Below, in pieces: positions 27,621-36,740 of a stretch of 64,000 bases of DNA. The stretch is from Acanthopleuribacter pedis. GTDB lineage: Bacteria; Acidobacteriota; Holophagae; Acanthopleuribacterales; Acanthopleuribacteraceae. Location of the stretch: the NCBI RefSeq assembly GCF_017377855.1, contig NZ_JAFREP010000020.1, positions 1 through 64,000 on the forward strand, written 5' to 3'. The number at the start of each line of letters is the position of its first letter. Position 1 is the first letter of the stretch. The translations under genes and the position numbers were made by a program. A model generated the notes under the pieces. That model ran no database searches, had not been told where the DNA came from, and saw nothing but the letters and a program-made list of their open reading frames with translations.

Positions 27621-30600
27621 TTGATTTTTAAGAACACCCTGTTTCCAAGGCTGATTATGCTTTGCGCCTTGCTGTTCTCTTTCACCGCCTTGGCACAGGT
27701 CAACAACGACGCTTGTAACGAAGTCACCAAGGTTTACAACAACGACGGTTTCGTCGATGACGACTTCGACCGCGCCGACGGCGGCATTTTGGTAGGCGAC
27801 AGCATTCGCCTCGACTCCGACCAACCCCTCGACACGGAAAACCTGCTGCTCGGCCTCGACCAACCCTTTTATGTTGACTACTTGGCCGAGGGTGCCGGTG
27901 CAAACCACCTGTTCGGGTTCTTTTTCATGGACATCGACACCGATAAAGACGGCATTCCCGACTTCTACGAAACCGGTCCCAACGACGATCTCGACGGCGA
28001 CGGCCTCGCCAACATCGACGATACCGACGACGACAACGACGGCATCCCCGACACGGACGATACCCGACCCTCCGGTGTCGCACGCTCCTCACCCGTCGAA
28101 CTCTTCCGTAATGGCGACGTCGCCGCCGCCGCGGGCGAACACCCCGGCGACTACTGGCAATTCGTACCCAACAGCGTCCGCACCGAACCCGGTAGCTACA
28201 ACGGCATGTTCGAACACCCCGGCGCCTACCTGTATGTTGACAACGAAGGCGCGGTTGGCGTGCCCGATATGCTCGAAGCCCGCGACGTGGTTAACAACGA
28301 GGGCAACATCCCCCCTTACGTCGTTCAGCGCGACTTCAACGGGACCGGCCTCGACGGCCGCGCCCACCCCGGTTTCCTGGGCCACTTCGATTACTCCGGT
28401 ACCCCAACCGGCGGCTCCGGCACCAACCTGCACTGGATCGGCGAAACGATCTTCTACTTAGCCGACGATGATGATGACCGCGGTACCACCTGGCAGTACC
28501 AAAACTACCTGCCCTACGATTACAACACCTACCAGGACCGTTACGCCTCCACCAACTCCTTCATCGATTACCTGCTGTACGGTACCAGTGACATCAACTC
28601 GCCCAACATCCCCGACGCCCTTAAGAACAGCGACGGCACCGCCCGTACCGCGCCCAACGGCCACGAATACTGGCGTTTCCGCTGGTACGAAAGTAATATT
28701 TCCGGCGCTCGTGAACTGGTGTTTTTCCTGGTCGTTTTCTACAACGGCGGGTACAACACCAACGAAGACAACGTCAATACCTACTACTCCAAATCGGCGT
28801 TTAACCCCGATCCCTACGATCCCGGCAACGCCGACCGTTCCGGTAACACCAGCGGCGATAACTTCGGCGGCTCCGGCCGCGACAACTGGTACCCCAACTT
28901 TCAAGACATGGGCGATCACAACAGACTGACACGCGCGGTGTTCGGTGCCGGCACAAACTGGACCGATATCGCCACCGCACCAACCGACGGCAGCGCTCCG
29001 GTAGCCCACAACACCGACAACCAAGCCTGGGTCGACATGTACAACAACTGGCAACCCGACCGCCGTATCCTCCAGTACCGCGCCCTGCGCGACTGGTTCA
29101 GCGGTACCTCCGTCGACGCCAACAACATCATCAACGGCCGTTACACTATCGACATGGACGCCGAAAACGACAGCTCGATCATTCGCGCCATCAACGGCCG
29201 CATGGTCCACTTGATGGTCGGTGCCCCGGAAAGCTCGCGCGATGCGTGGCTCCTGGGCTGGGAAGATTTGTACAGCGGTGGTGACCGCGACTATGAAGAC
29301 GTTGTGTTTTACGTCAAACGGGCCGCGGGCGGTGTTCTGCAGTCCGGCAACGTCGCCGAGGACGCGACCGAACTTTTTGACGATTTCACCATCACCCAAG
29401 TCAGCTTCGATTTCACCGACAACTTCACCGATGGTAACTGGGGCATCGAAGGCCGTTACATCAACTACTACTACCGCCTGGCGAGCAGCGACGAGTGGAT
29501 TCCCCTGCTCGGTAGCAACACGGAAGGCCTTGAGCACACCCGGGAAGTCGACCTGTTCCAACCCGTGTTCGGCGGTGAAACGGTCGAAACCGGCGGTTCG
29601 GTACGCCGCACCTTGACCCTGCAAATTCAGGTTCCCGCGACCCAAGTCTACTGGAAAGTGGAAATGGCGACCAACAACGTCGACTTGTTCTCACCCGTGG
29701 TTGAAGACGCCATTGTCGGTTACCAAACCCTGACCCACGACTTCTTCTACAACGCGGCTGTTATCCCCAGTTCCAACATGCGTTACATCCCCTCGGTTGA
29801 AACGCCCGCGTTCTCCTGGGAAGACAACCGCCGCAACCGCGGTCACTTGTACGGGCAACAGTGGTTCGAACACGGTCCCACCCCGACCGCGCTTCCCAAC
29901 ACCATCAACCCGGAAACCACCCCCGAATCGCAACCGACCGACCCCTACATCCACTGGGATGCGGGCGTCACCATGCTGCAAAACTTGGGCGGTAGCGAAC
30001 GCGTCATCTACACGGCCATCCCTTCTAATCCTTCAGCGGAATACGCCACCAACCTGACCCGCTACCAACTGGAACGCGACCGCACCGATGCCGAGGTGGT
30101 AAGTGCTTACCAATTCATCGACGTCCAATCTAGCGGAGAATGGCTGTACAACTTCCACGACCCCGCGGCGGACGATCCCGACCACCAATCCGCGGCCTTG
30201 TGGCTACAAAACTGGTTGCACGGTTACGCCAACGCCACGGTAACCGCCGGCAACCTGATCGACGACGGCCCAACCCGCGACTGGATTCTCGGCGGTCTTA
30301 ACCGCGGCGCGGTCGATGTGGTTCGCGCGCCCGGCATTCCCGCCTGGATCAACGGCAACGCGGTTCCCGCTTCCCTGAAACGCAGCTACTTCGAATTCAT
30401 GACCTCTTCCGAGCAAAGCGGTGAACGCACCCGTCTGTTGATTGGCTCCGAGAGTGGTTTGGTTCACTGCATTGACGCCGGTGCATGGCGTCCGGTCTTA
30501 AGCGATCCCAACCACGCGCCCGCCGACGGTCACTTCGCGGGCGACGACTACGGAACCGGTGCCGAGTTGTGGTCGTTTCTGCCAGGACACCTGCTCGACG

Positions 30601-31766
30601 ACCTTAAGCACAATTACGTGGGCAACCGCTCCGTGACAGCCAAGGTCGACGCCACCATCCACAGCCGCATCGTTTACGACGGTACCGACTGGCGCCGCAT
30701 CGCCATCATTGTCCAAGGCTTCAAAGCAGGCCAAGAGGACATGTCCGGCACCGATTTGACGGGTAACGTGGTCACGGCGCTGGATGTCACCAATCCCGAT
30801 TCCGAACCCATTCCTCTGTGGCACCGTCGCGAACCCAACATGCAGGACATCGTCATGATCCCCAGTATCGGTTGGGTGGAACTTGACGACGATACCCAAG
30901 TTTGGGCTGTCGCTTACTCCTCCGGCGCCACCCCGGTAACCGGCCAAGCCCCCAGCTTCCGTTTGGTTAACGCGGTGACCGGTGCCGACTTGGGTGTTTC
31001 CAGCACGGTGGGCAACGCCGGCGGCGACTTCGTCATGCTGGGTTCCCCCGCATTCCTGGACACCGACGACAACGGTTTCATCGACCATATGGTCGGCGCC
31101 ACCTCCGAGGGTTTGCTCTGGGTAAGAGGCACCCGCGGCGACGGCACCCCGCTGACCTCGGTTCGCGTAGCCAACGCCCGTTTCTTCCACACGCCCAACA
31201 CCCGCGCCAACGGCAGCATGATCGAGATGTACATCGCAAGCAGTGACTCACCCTTCCTTTACGATGAGGACGAGTACGGCGGCGGCGACTTTGTCAACAA
31301 TGTCTACCGTTACACCTTCGACATCACCAACGGTGGGTTCACGGAAACCGGTTTCAACCCCCTGCCCACCAATCACAAGGTGTTTGGTCGTCCGGCTCTG
31401 GTAGGCAACCGTTTGATTGTCGGCACCGCAACCGGCGATACCTACAGCCTGTGTGATTTCGACCGCACCGATCCCGGCAACCTGCTCAACTTCAACGCCC
31501 CCGCGCTGGGCGCCGACGATGCCTTGGTGGAAGAGATCGATGATCTGGCGGCCCCGGTCGTTGGTGCCATTATTGTTCACAACGGCAGTGTTGAAGTACA
31601 CGTCAACCAGACCGATCAAACCACGGGTGGCGGCGGCGCGGAAAACCACACGGTTTTCAACCCTGACGAACCCAAACCGGCACCCACTCAGAGCATGACA
31701 GGTGCAACGGTTTTCGGTGTTCTTGGATGGGAAGACACCATGATGTCACAAATTACAATCCAATAA
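27621..31766 (+). CDS. pilY1: PilY1-like pilus-tip protein with Ca-binding repeats and DUF4114-like domain (copy 2)
   Basis: Seen: 1381 residues, full-length paralogue of the 19165 gene. Signal peptide MIFKNTLFPRLIMLCALLFS, cut near ALA; NDACNEVTKVYN is shared with copy 1 (DACNEVTKTYN). Thrombospondin type 3-like motifs at about 110-155, DUF4114-like WLLGWEDLYSGGDRDYEDVV near 540, PilY1 propeller from about 920 with LLIGSESGLVHCIDAG and WSFLPGHLL, calcium loop DTDDNGFID near 1147, and a shared C-terminus VFGVLGWED. TTG start with AGAGGA upstream, as in copy 1. Last gene of the second operon, followed by a strong terminator. A cysteine replaces methionine in the propeller (VHC versus VHM). Confidence 0.91.
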   Translation: MIFKNTLFPRLIMLCALLFSFTALAQVNNDACNEVTKVYNNDGFVDDDFDRADGGILVGDSIRLDSDQPLDTENLLLGLDQPFYVDYLAEGAGANHLFGFFFMDIDTDKDGIPDFYETGPNDDLDGDGLANIDDTDDDNDGIPDTDDTRPSGVARSSPVELFRNGDVAAAAGEHPGDYWQFVPNSVRTEPGSYNGMFEHPGAYLYVDNEGAVGVPDMLEARDVVNNEGNIPPYVVQRDFNGTGLDGRAHPGFLGHFDYSGTPTGGSGTNLHWIGETIFYLADDDDDRGTTWQYQNYLPYDYNTYQDRYASTNSFIDYLLYGTSDINSPNIPDALKNSDGTARTAPNGHEYWRFRWYESNISGARELVFFLVVFYNGGYNTNEDNVNTYYSKSAFNPDPYDPGNADRSGNTSGDNFGGSGRDNWYPNFQDMGDHNRLTRAVFGAGTNWTDIATAPTDGSAPVAHNTDNQAWVDMYNNWQPDRRILQYRALRDWFSGTSVDANNIINGRYTIDMDAENDSSIIRAINGRMVHLMVGAPESSRDAWLLGWEDLYSGGDRDYEDVVFYVKRAAGGVLQSGNVAEDATELFDDFTITQVSFDFTDNFTDGNWGIEGRYINYYYRLASSDEWIPLLGSNTEGLEHTREVDLFQPVFGGETVETGGSVRRTLTLQIQVPATQVYWKVEMATNNVDLFSPVVEDAIVGYQTLTHDFFYNAAVIPSSNMRYIPSVETPAFSWEDNRRNRGHLYGQQWFEHGPTPTALPNTINPETTPESQPTDPYIHWDAGVTMLQNLGGSERVIYTAIPSNPSAEYATNLTRYQLERDRTDAEVVSAYQFIDVQSSGEWLYNFHDPAADDPDHQSAALWLQNWLHGYANATVTAGNLIDDGPTRDWILGGLNRGAVDVVRAPGIPAWINGNAVPASLKRSYFEFMTSSEQSGERTRLLIGSESGLVHCIDAGAWRPVLSDPNHAPADGHFAGDDYGTGAELWSFLPGHLLDDLKHNYVGNRSVTAKVDATIHSRIVYDGTDWRRIAIIVQGFKAGQEDMSGTDLTGNVVTALDVTNPDSEPIPLWHRREPNMQDIVMIPSIGWVELDDDTQVWAVAYSSGATPVTGQAPSFRLVNAVTGADLGVSSTVGNAGGDFVMLGSPAFLDTDDNGFIDHMVGATSEGLLWVRGTRGDGTPLTSVRVANARFFHTPNTRANGSMIEMYIASSDSPFLYDEDEYGGGDFVNNVYRYTFDITNGGFTETGFNPLPTNHKVFGRPALVGNRLIVGTATGDTYSLCDFDRTDPGNLLNFNAPALGADDALVEEIDDLAAPVVGAIIVHNGSVEVHVNQTDQTTGGGGAENHTVFNPDEPKPAPTQSMTGATVFGVLGWEDTMMSQITIQ

Positions 31767-31795
31767 TCACCAAAAACCTGTAACGAAACAAACCA

Positions 31796-31834
31796 AAAAC
31801 CCCCGCCGGTTATGCCGCGGGGGTTTTCTTTTTC
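31796..31834 (+). terminator. rho-independent terminator of second pilus operon
   Basis: AACCCCCGC / GCGGGGGTT stem with a CGGTTATGCC loop, followed by TTCTTTTT, 30 bp after the pilY1 stop codon. Confidence 0.9.
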
Positions 31835-32493
31835 CAAAAACCAAAACCATATTTTTCAAAGACACTTTCATCTATAGCGAACACTGGAAGAACCACTGTT
31901 TCTCCATCAATCAACACAAATAAATCACACCCATGGCCTATCACCACCATCACAAAGTGACACAAAATAATTACTACTATAAATATAAAAAAATAAATGG
32001 TGTAATCTTAAAAACCCACCAAAATAAGCCCATCATCCTTGTCCAATGGCGCCCAATGCCTTACCCCGCATTTCTCACAAGGCGTTCTGCTAAGGGCAAC
32101 CCCGCGATGACGCGAGGGCGGCCTCGCGCGAGACGGCCATCGGCTTTACTCAGTCGAGAATTAAGCGACGTCGCGCTGTTACGCCGAATGATCGGCCCCG
32201 CTCCGTTTGCACTTGGTCTTAATCTTCGTACTCATCACAAGGCTTTCAATTTCTCGGGACAAATTCTTGTAAAAAATGCGGGTTAGCCGACAATCATCCC
32301 CAAAGCGAGACCGGCCCCACCCCAGTACCCATCCTGCCTGACTACGCCTGTTTCGCCGCGCATCCATAGCTAGAAAGCGTTTTCCGGCACGTGCTAACGC
32401 CTCGCGGGGTGGGGTGGGGCGGGTTCCGGCGTGTGCCAACGCCTCACGGGGCGTTTTCCGGCGTGTGCTGAAAGTACACGCACACCGCCATGC
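31835..32493. other. gene-free region with degenerate GC repeats
   Basis: An A/T-rich part (to about 32030) is followed by GC-rich sequence. Near 32381, 32424 and 32453 a degenerate unit recurs (TTCCGGCRYGTGCYAACGCC followed by CTCRCGGGG), and GCGTGT/ACACGC forms a hairpin at 32461-32481. No credible gene or RNA was found. Confidence 0.5.
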
Positions 32494-32644
32494 GGGGTCC
32501 ACCATTAATTTAAACGTGAGCCGAAGGCGAGCCACCTCAAGCTGTCCTGAAAGGACTATCTATGACAGCCTGGGGTAAAGGAGCGAAGCGACTGCAACCC
32601 TAGGACGCCCCGATCACCTCTCCCCCAGTCCTGAAGGGACTGGG
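32494..32644. repeat. REP-like dispersed repeat, second locus
   Basis: Positions 32494-32522 are the reverse complement of 210-239 apart from one base. They are followed by GTCCTGAAAGGAC, CAGCCTGGGGTAAAGG and the hairpin CCCAGTCC-tgaag-GGACTGGG (32623-32643). The same building blocks appear at the left edge of the window. Confidence 0.62.
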
Positions 32645-32834
32645 TTTTAACCTAAGAAGCGCCATAAGAGCGAGGGATTTTAGCTAAAGATCTGGAGCGA
32701 AATGGCTTGAAAAAAGCGGACCGGGGTCGCGCACGACACGCACCCACTGGGTGCGGGGAGCATTTTCACAGGCCGTTGTAGCCCAGAGGTTTAGCGAAAA
32801 ACACCGCGAGTTATCGCGTTTCTTAGGTTAAACC
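32645..32834. mobile_element. MITE-like element, copy 2 (inverted relative to copy 1)
   Basis: The ends are inverted repeats of about 22 bp: TTTAACCTAAGAAGCGCCAT at the left and, read on the other strand, TTTAACCTAAGAAACGCGAT from the right. A GCACCCACTGGGTGC palindrome lies in the middle. It is related over its length to 5020-5192 in reverse complement. No open frame. It separates the second pilus operon from the pilin gene. Confidence 0.74.
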
Positions 32835-32907
32835 CTCAACCAACAACAACCAAAGCCCCACAAGGACGAAAAAAAACCGTGAACAAACCAAAAGAGCCGA
32901 CCGGACA

Positions 32908-32934
32908 CAAAAAAACCCGGCATATAGCCGGGTT
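32908..32934 (-). terminator. rho-independent terminator of pilin gene
   Basis: On the minus strand AACCCGGC-tatat-GCCGGGTT is followed by a T-run. A second hairpin, CTCGCG/CGCGAG at 32947-32963, lies between it and the pilin stop codon. Confidence 0.88.
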
Positions 32935-32988
32935 CTCGTCTCATTTCTCGCGAAAACCGCGAGGCAAGCTAAGTTAGCGAACAGCGTG

Positions 32989-33441
32989 TTAGAAGCCGTT
33001 GATCGTGTATCCCGCGGGCAAGGTGTTCACGTCCCTCGTGTCGGAAACACCGTCGTGAAGCTGGATAATGCCCAAGGTCTGATCGGTTGCATACCAAGTA
33101 TCGCGGACAAAGTTTTCCCGATAAATGGCTTCCACGGTATCTTGATAAACAAGAATGTACTGGGTGCGGTCGTTATTGGTAAAGTAGGACACTTCGTAAC
33201 GCGGTGAGCAAAAAGCAGTACGGTCCAATTCGTCTAAAGCGGCCGGGTAGAGGCGCGTTGAACGCAAGTTGCGGAAGTTTTCAATTTCGGTAACCATCGC
33301 GGACGCACAGGGCAACATTTCCGAGCGGTAGGAGCGCGCCACATAGCGGTTGTAAAGAGGCAAGCTGATCGCGGTCAGGATCCCGATGATGGCGACAACA
33401 ATCATCACCTCGACCAATGAAAATCCTTGTTTGTGTTTCAT
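32989..33441 (-). CDS. pilA: type IV pilin (PilA/PilE-like)
   Basis: Seen: 150 residues. Very short leader MKHKQG then FSLVEVMIVVAIIGILTAISLP, a perfect type IVa prepilin signal with +5 Glu. Two cysteines (in LPCASAM and AFCSPRY) could form a disulphide, although they lie in the middle rather than in a classic C-terminal D-loop. Length and motif fit a major pilin, though a minor PilE-like role cannot be excluded. GGAG lies upstream of the ATG. It has its own sigma-70 promoter and terminator, so it is transcribed alone, apart from the sigma-54 minor-pilin operons next door. Known: PilA polymers form the fibre used for twitching and adhesion. Confidence 0.9.
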   Translation of the reverse strand: MKHKQGFSLVEVMIVVAIIGILTAISLPLYNRYVARSYRSEMLPCASAMVTEIENFRNLRSTRLYPAALDELDRTAFCSPRYEVSYFTNNDRTQYILVYQDTVEAIYRENFVRDTWYATDQTLGIIQLHDGVSDTRDVNTLPAGYTINGF

Positions 33442-33471
33442 CTCGAGACTCCGTTAATCATTTATTCATTG

Positions 33472-33500
33472 AATATATTACTGATTTTTGGCAGTGTCAA
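33472..33500 (-). promoter_or_regulatory. sigma-70 promoter of pilin gene
   Basis: On the minus strand TTGACA (33500-33495), 17 bp, TATATT (33477-33472). The -35 is a perfect match and the -10 is five of six. It lies about 30 bp before the pilin ATG. No -24/-12 element or TGCA dyad was seen here. Confidence 0.85.
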
Positions 33501-33654
33501 GCGCCCATCTCGATTCCAGCGACCTTGCTCACAGATTCGTTCCGCACCGAAACCCTAATCAACCCCCCACGTATTTAATACACCCACCAACTCGGCATGC
33601 GATATACTACTGAGAATAATGCCACTCGCGCTATTAAAGGATTTGACTTTGCAC

Positions 33655-34974
33655 ATGAGTACCACCCCAAAACGCCCCTCATACCTTCTGCTATGTATTT
33701 TTTCCTTTTTACTCAATGCATTGCTTTTTCCCCAACAGAACCCACAACCCGCCAAACCCCGCTTGCCCACCATCGACTACCTCCACCTCCCGCCCGAGCT
33801 CGCCCCAACCCTGCAGGAGGCTGCCAAAAACCGGCGTTATTTGGACATTGCCCGCGCGCTCGCCGAGGAAGCTCGCAAATTGGAAGACCCCTCGCTGATT
33901 CGTGCTTTTACCTGCTTCGTGATTGATTTCCACTCGAAACAACTCACTTGGTCGCTTTTCTTCACCAAAAACCTGCTTCCCGGCGAGTCGATTTACAGCA
34001 TGCGCCTCAATACCGACACCATCGTTCCCAACAGTGGCGAACAACCCGTCGAGGAGGAGTTGGGCCGCCTCCTCCAGCGCGCCCGTGCCAAGTACCCCAA
34101 AAACTTGCACCTCGAATTCGCCGCCGCCTATTACCACCACCAGGGCCGGCGCTTTTTGCTCAAGCCGCCCTTTACCTTCACGCCCGAGCAAACCTACGCG
34201 ATTTACGAAAACGCTTACGAGCAAAAGATTTATACACCAAACAGCCTGGTGTTCACCGCCCTGGTTCGCGGTGAGCGCAAACAAAAAACCGACACCATCG
34301 ACGAACTCCTGCGCCGGGCTTATCACCTCAATCCCAACAACCCCAAGGTGCTGGAGGCACTCCTCAACCACCTGCTCCACCAAAAAGAATTCAAACAGGC
34401 GCTGTCGATTGCCAACCAGTTGTTCACCAACGCCGCCACCCCGGAACAAAAAATCGCGGGTTATTCCGGCGCGGCACGTTCCTTTTTCTATCTTGAGAAT
34501 TACGAGAGCACCCTCACCGCGGTTGAAAACGGCCTCAAACTGGCCCCCAACCACACCCTATTGTGGGCCATCGGCCTGGACACCCTGCGCAAGCAAAAGC
34601 GCTGGGACGATTACGAAAAACTGGTGCGCGGCGTACTCGACCGTCAGCCGGAATCCCCGGCGCCTTTTATCGACTATCTCGACTACCTGCGTTTGCGCGG
34701 GGTTACGCCCCGAGACGACAGCTTCGTAGCCGCCTACGCGGAAGAAAAAGGCGGTAGTGACATGGCGCGAATAACGCGGCACACCAACGCGGGCAATTTC
34801 CATCTCACCCTATTTGCCGACGGACCGGCCGCGCTCAAGCAATTCAAAAAAGCCAAAAAGCTGAGCAAGAAACTCAAAAACCCGCCACCCGACATGACCC
34901 GTGTCATCGACGGTTTTATCGAAAAAGCCAAAAACACAAACACCTTGCGCAAGGCACCAAGATCGAAGGAGTGA
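33655..34974 (+). CDS. secreted or membrane-anchored TPR protein
   Basis: Seen: 439 residues if translated from the ATG that starts MSTTPKRPSYLLLCIFSFLL, a signal peptide or anchor; an in-frame ATG at 33619 would add 12 residues. The body has TPR-like helical repeats (about 160-400), for example DELLRRAYHLNPNNPKVLEALL and ALSIANQLFTNA. A lysine-rich tail ends the protein. No enzyme motif. The start is uncertain: neither ATG has a good ribosome-binding site, but TATACT at 33603-33608 would put the transcript start very close to 33619, favouring 33655. Known: TPR proteins are scaffolds; this one is probably periplasmic. 167 bp upstream of guaA, which has its own promoter. Confidence 0.7.
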   Translation: MSTTPKRPSYLLLCIFSFLLNALLFPQQNPQPAKPRLPTIDYLHLPPELAPTLQEAAKNRRYLDIARALAEEARKLEDPSLIRAFTCFVIDFHSKQLTWSLFFTKNLLPGESIYSMRLNTDTIVPNSGEQPVEEELGRLLQRARAKYPKNLHLEFAAAYYHHQGRRFLLKPPFTFTPEQTYAIYENAYEQKIYTPNSLVFTALVRGERKQKTDTIDELLRRAYHLNPNNPKVLEALLNHLLHQKEFKQALSIANQLFTNAATPEQKIAGYSGAARSFFYLENYESTLTAVENGLKLAPNHTLLWAIGLDTLRKQKRWDDYEKLVRGVLDRQPESPAPFIDYLDYLRLRGVTPRDDSFVAAYAEEKGGSDMARITRHTNAGNFHLTLFADGPAALKQFKKAKKLSKKLKNPPPDMTRVIDGFIEKAKNTNTLRKAPRSKE

Positions 34975-35031
34975 GCGGGCCGGCCCAAATCCACGACACA
35001 GTCACCACGACATCCCACATGACAGCTTTGC

Positions 35032-35060
35032 TTGGACTCCGCTCCGGCAATCGATATAAT
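35032..35060 (+). promoter_or_regulatory. sigma-70 promoter of guaA
   Basis: TTGGAC, 17 bp, TATAAT. The -10 is perfect and the -35 is four of six. The leader of about 75 nt contains a small GCGTC/GACGC hairpin; no purine-riboswitch core was recognised. Confidence 0.82.
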
Positions 35061-35141
35061 GGCTGATTTTAACGCGTCTCAAGACGCTGCTCAGGAAGCG
35101 TCACGACCCGTTTATATTCGCCTCGGGCTAAGGAAGGATTC

Positions 35142-36686
35142 ATGGAAACCCAAAACAAAATCGCCATTTTGGATTTCGGCTCTCAGTACACCAAACTCAT
35201 CGCGCGGCGCATCCGCGAACTCTCTATTTACAGTGAAATCCTTCCCTACAACACCGATCCCGCCGATTTGGCCGACCCGTCCATTAAAGGGGTGATCCTT
35301 TCCGGCGGTCCCCGCAGTGTTTTCGATAAGGGCGCACCGGCCTTGGATCAAAAGTTCTGGGAAATCGACAAACCCATTTTGGGCATTTGCTACGGGCTTC
35401 AGTTGATGTGCCGTGATTTTAACGGCGAGGTTGTTTCAGCCGATGATCGCGAATACGGCCCGGCCAATCTCCAACTCGACCACCACAACAGCCCCCTGTT
35501 CAAGGGTTTCGAGGCCAAAACGCGGGTTTGGATGAGCCACGGCGACCGGCTCGACAAAGCCCCCGCCGATTTCCACATCCTCGGCACCAGCGAAAACGCG
35601 CCGATCACGGCCATGGCCCACAACCAGCGGCCCCTGTACGGGATCCAGTTCCACCCGGAAGTTTCCCACTCCGAAAACGGGCTGACCCTGATCAAAAACT
35701 TCGTCACCGACATATGCGGTTGTGCTCAAGACTGGCTGATGAAGGATTACATCGAAGCCGCGGTTGAGGAAATCCGCGAGCAAGTCGGCGACGACCACGT
35801 GCTTTTGGGTTTAAGCGGCGGCGTGGATTCCTCGGTTGCAGCGGCCCTGATTCACAAGGCAATCGGCGATCAGTTGACCTGCGTTTTTGTCGATCACGGC
35901 ATGATGCGCAAGGACGAACGCAAACAAGTGGTTCACACCTTTAAGGACCAGTTCGGGATTCATTTAATCCCGGTCGACGCCTCGGACCTCTTCCTCGGTC
36001 GCTTGGCCGGTGTCGACGACCCGGAGCAAAAACGCAAAATCATCGGGCGCACCTTTGTTGAGGTCTTTGAAAGTGAATCCAAGAAACTGAACAACGTGAC
36101 TTATCTGGCCCAAGGTACCCTGTACCCCGACGTCATCGAATCCGCGGTGGCGGTCGGCCCGGCCCAAACGATCAAAAGCCACCACAACGTCGGCGGCTTG
36201 CCCGAGAAAATGCACCTCAAACTGCTGGAGCCCCTGCGCGATTTGTTCAAAGACGAGGTCCGTCAGGTCGGCCGCCTGCTCGGCTTGCCCGAGGTCATGG
36301 TCGAGCGTCATCCCTTCCCCGGACCCGGCCTAGCGGTGCGCATCCTCGGCGAGATCACCCGTGAAGGCGTGGCCGTCCTCCAAGAAGCCGACGCCATTTT
36401 CATCGATATGCTGCACCAGTGGGGCCTTTACAACGAGGTTAGCCAAGCCTTTGCCGTGCTGTTACCGGTTCGCACCGTCGGCATCATGGGCGATGAGCGC
36501 ACCTATGAACAGGTCTGCGCGATTCGTTCGGTTTCAACCACCGACTTCATGACAGCCGATTGGTCGCGTCTCCCCTACGATTTCCTGGGCGAGGTCAGCA
36601 GCCGCATCGTGAACGAGGTAAAAGGGATTAACCGCGTGGTGTTCGACATTACCTCAAAACCACCCGGCACCATTGAATGGGAATAA
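35142..36686 (+). CDS. guaA: GMP synthase (glutamine-hydrolysing)
   Basis: Seen: 514 residues. The glutaminase domain has the nucleophile Cys83 in GICYGLQLM and the H-x-E pair in FHPEVSH; the ATP pyrophosphatase motif LSGGVDSSVAAALI follows near 222-235, then the dimerisation domain ending in FDITSKPPGTIEWE, the usual GuaA C-terminus. Known: converts XMP to GMP with glutamine and ATP, last step of de novo guanine nucleotide synthesis, cytoplasmic. AAGGAAGGA lies upstream of the ATG. Stands alone with its own promoter and three terminator units. Confidence 0.98.
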   Translation: METQNKIAILDFGSQYTKLIARRIRELSIYSEILPYNTDPADLADPSIKGVILSGGPRSVFDKGAPALDQKFWEIDKPILGICYGLQLMCRDFNGEVVSADDREYGPANLQLDHHNSPLFKGFEAKTRVWMSHGDRLDKAPADFHILGTSENAPITAMAHNQRPLYGIQFHPEVSHSENGLTLIKNFVTDICGCAQDWLMKDYIEAAVEEIREQVGDDHVLLGLSGGVDSSVAAALIHKAIGDQLTCVFVDHGMMRKDERKQVVHTFKDQFGIHLIPVDASDLFLGRLAGVDDPEQKRKIIGRTFVEVFESESKKLNNVTYLAQGTLYPDVIESAVAVGPAQTIKSHHNVGGLPEKMHLKLLEPLRDLFKDEVRQVGRLLGLPEVMVERHPFPGPGLAVRILGEITREGVAVLQEADAIFIDMLHQWGLYNEVSQAFAVLLPVRTVGIMGDERTYEQVCAIRSVSTTDFMTADWSRLPYDFLGEVSSRIVNEVKGINRVVFDITSKPPGTIEWE

Positions 36687-36740
36687 GCTCCGGCGCGGGC
36701 GCGCTGAATCGCGCCCGCGCCCCATTTCCCAGACCTTTAA

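Noticed and set aside
33442..33600. sigma-54 control of the pilin gene
   Set aside because: No GG-N10-GC element or TGCA dyad there; a sigma-70 promoter fits well instead.
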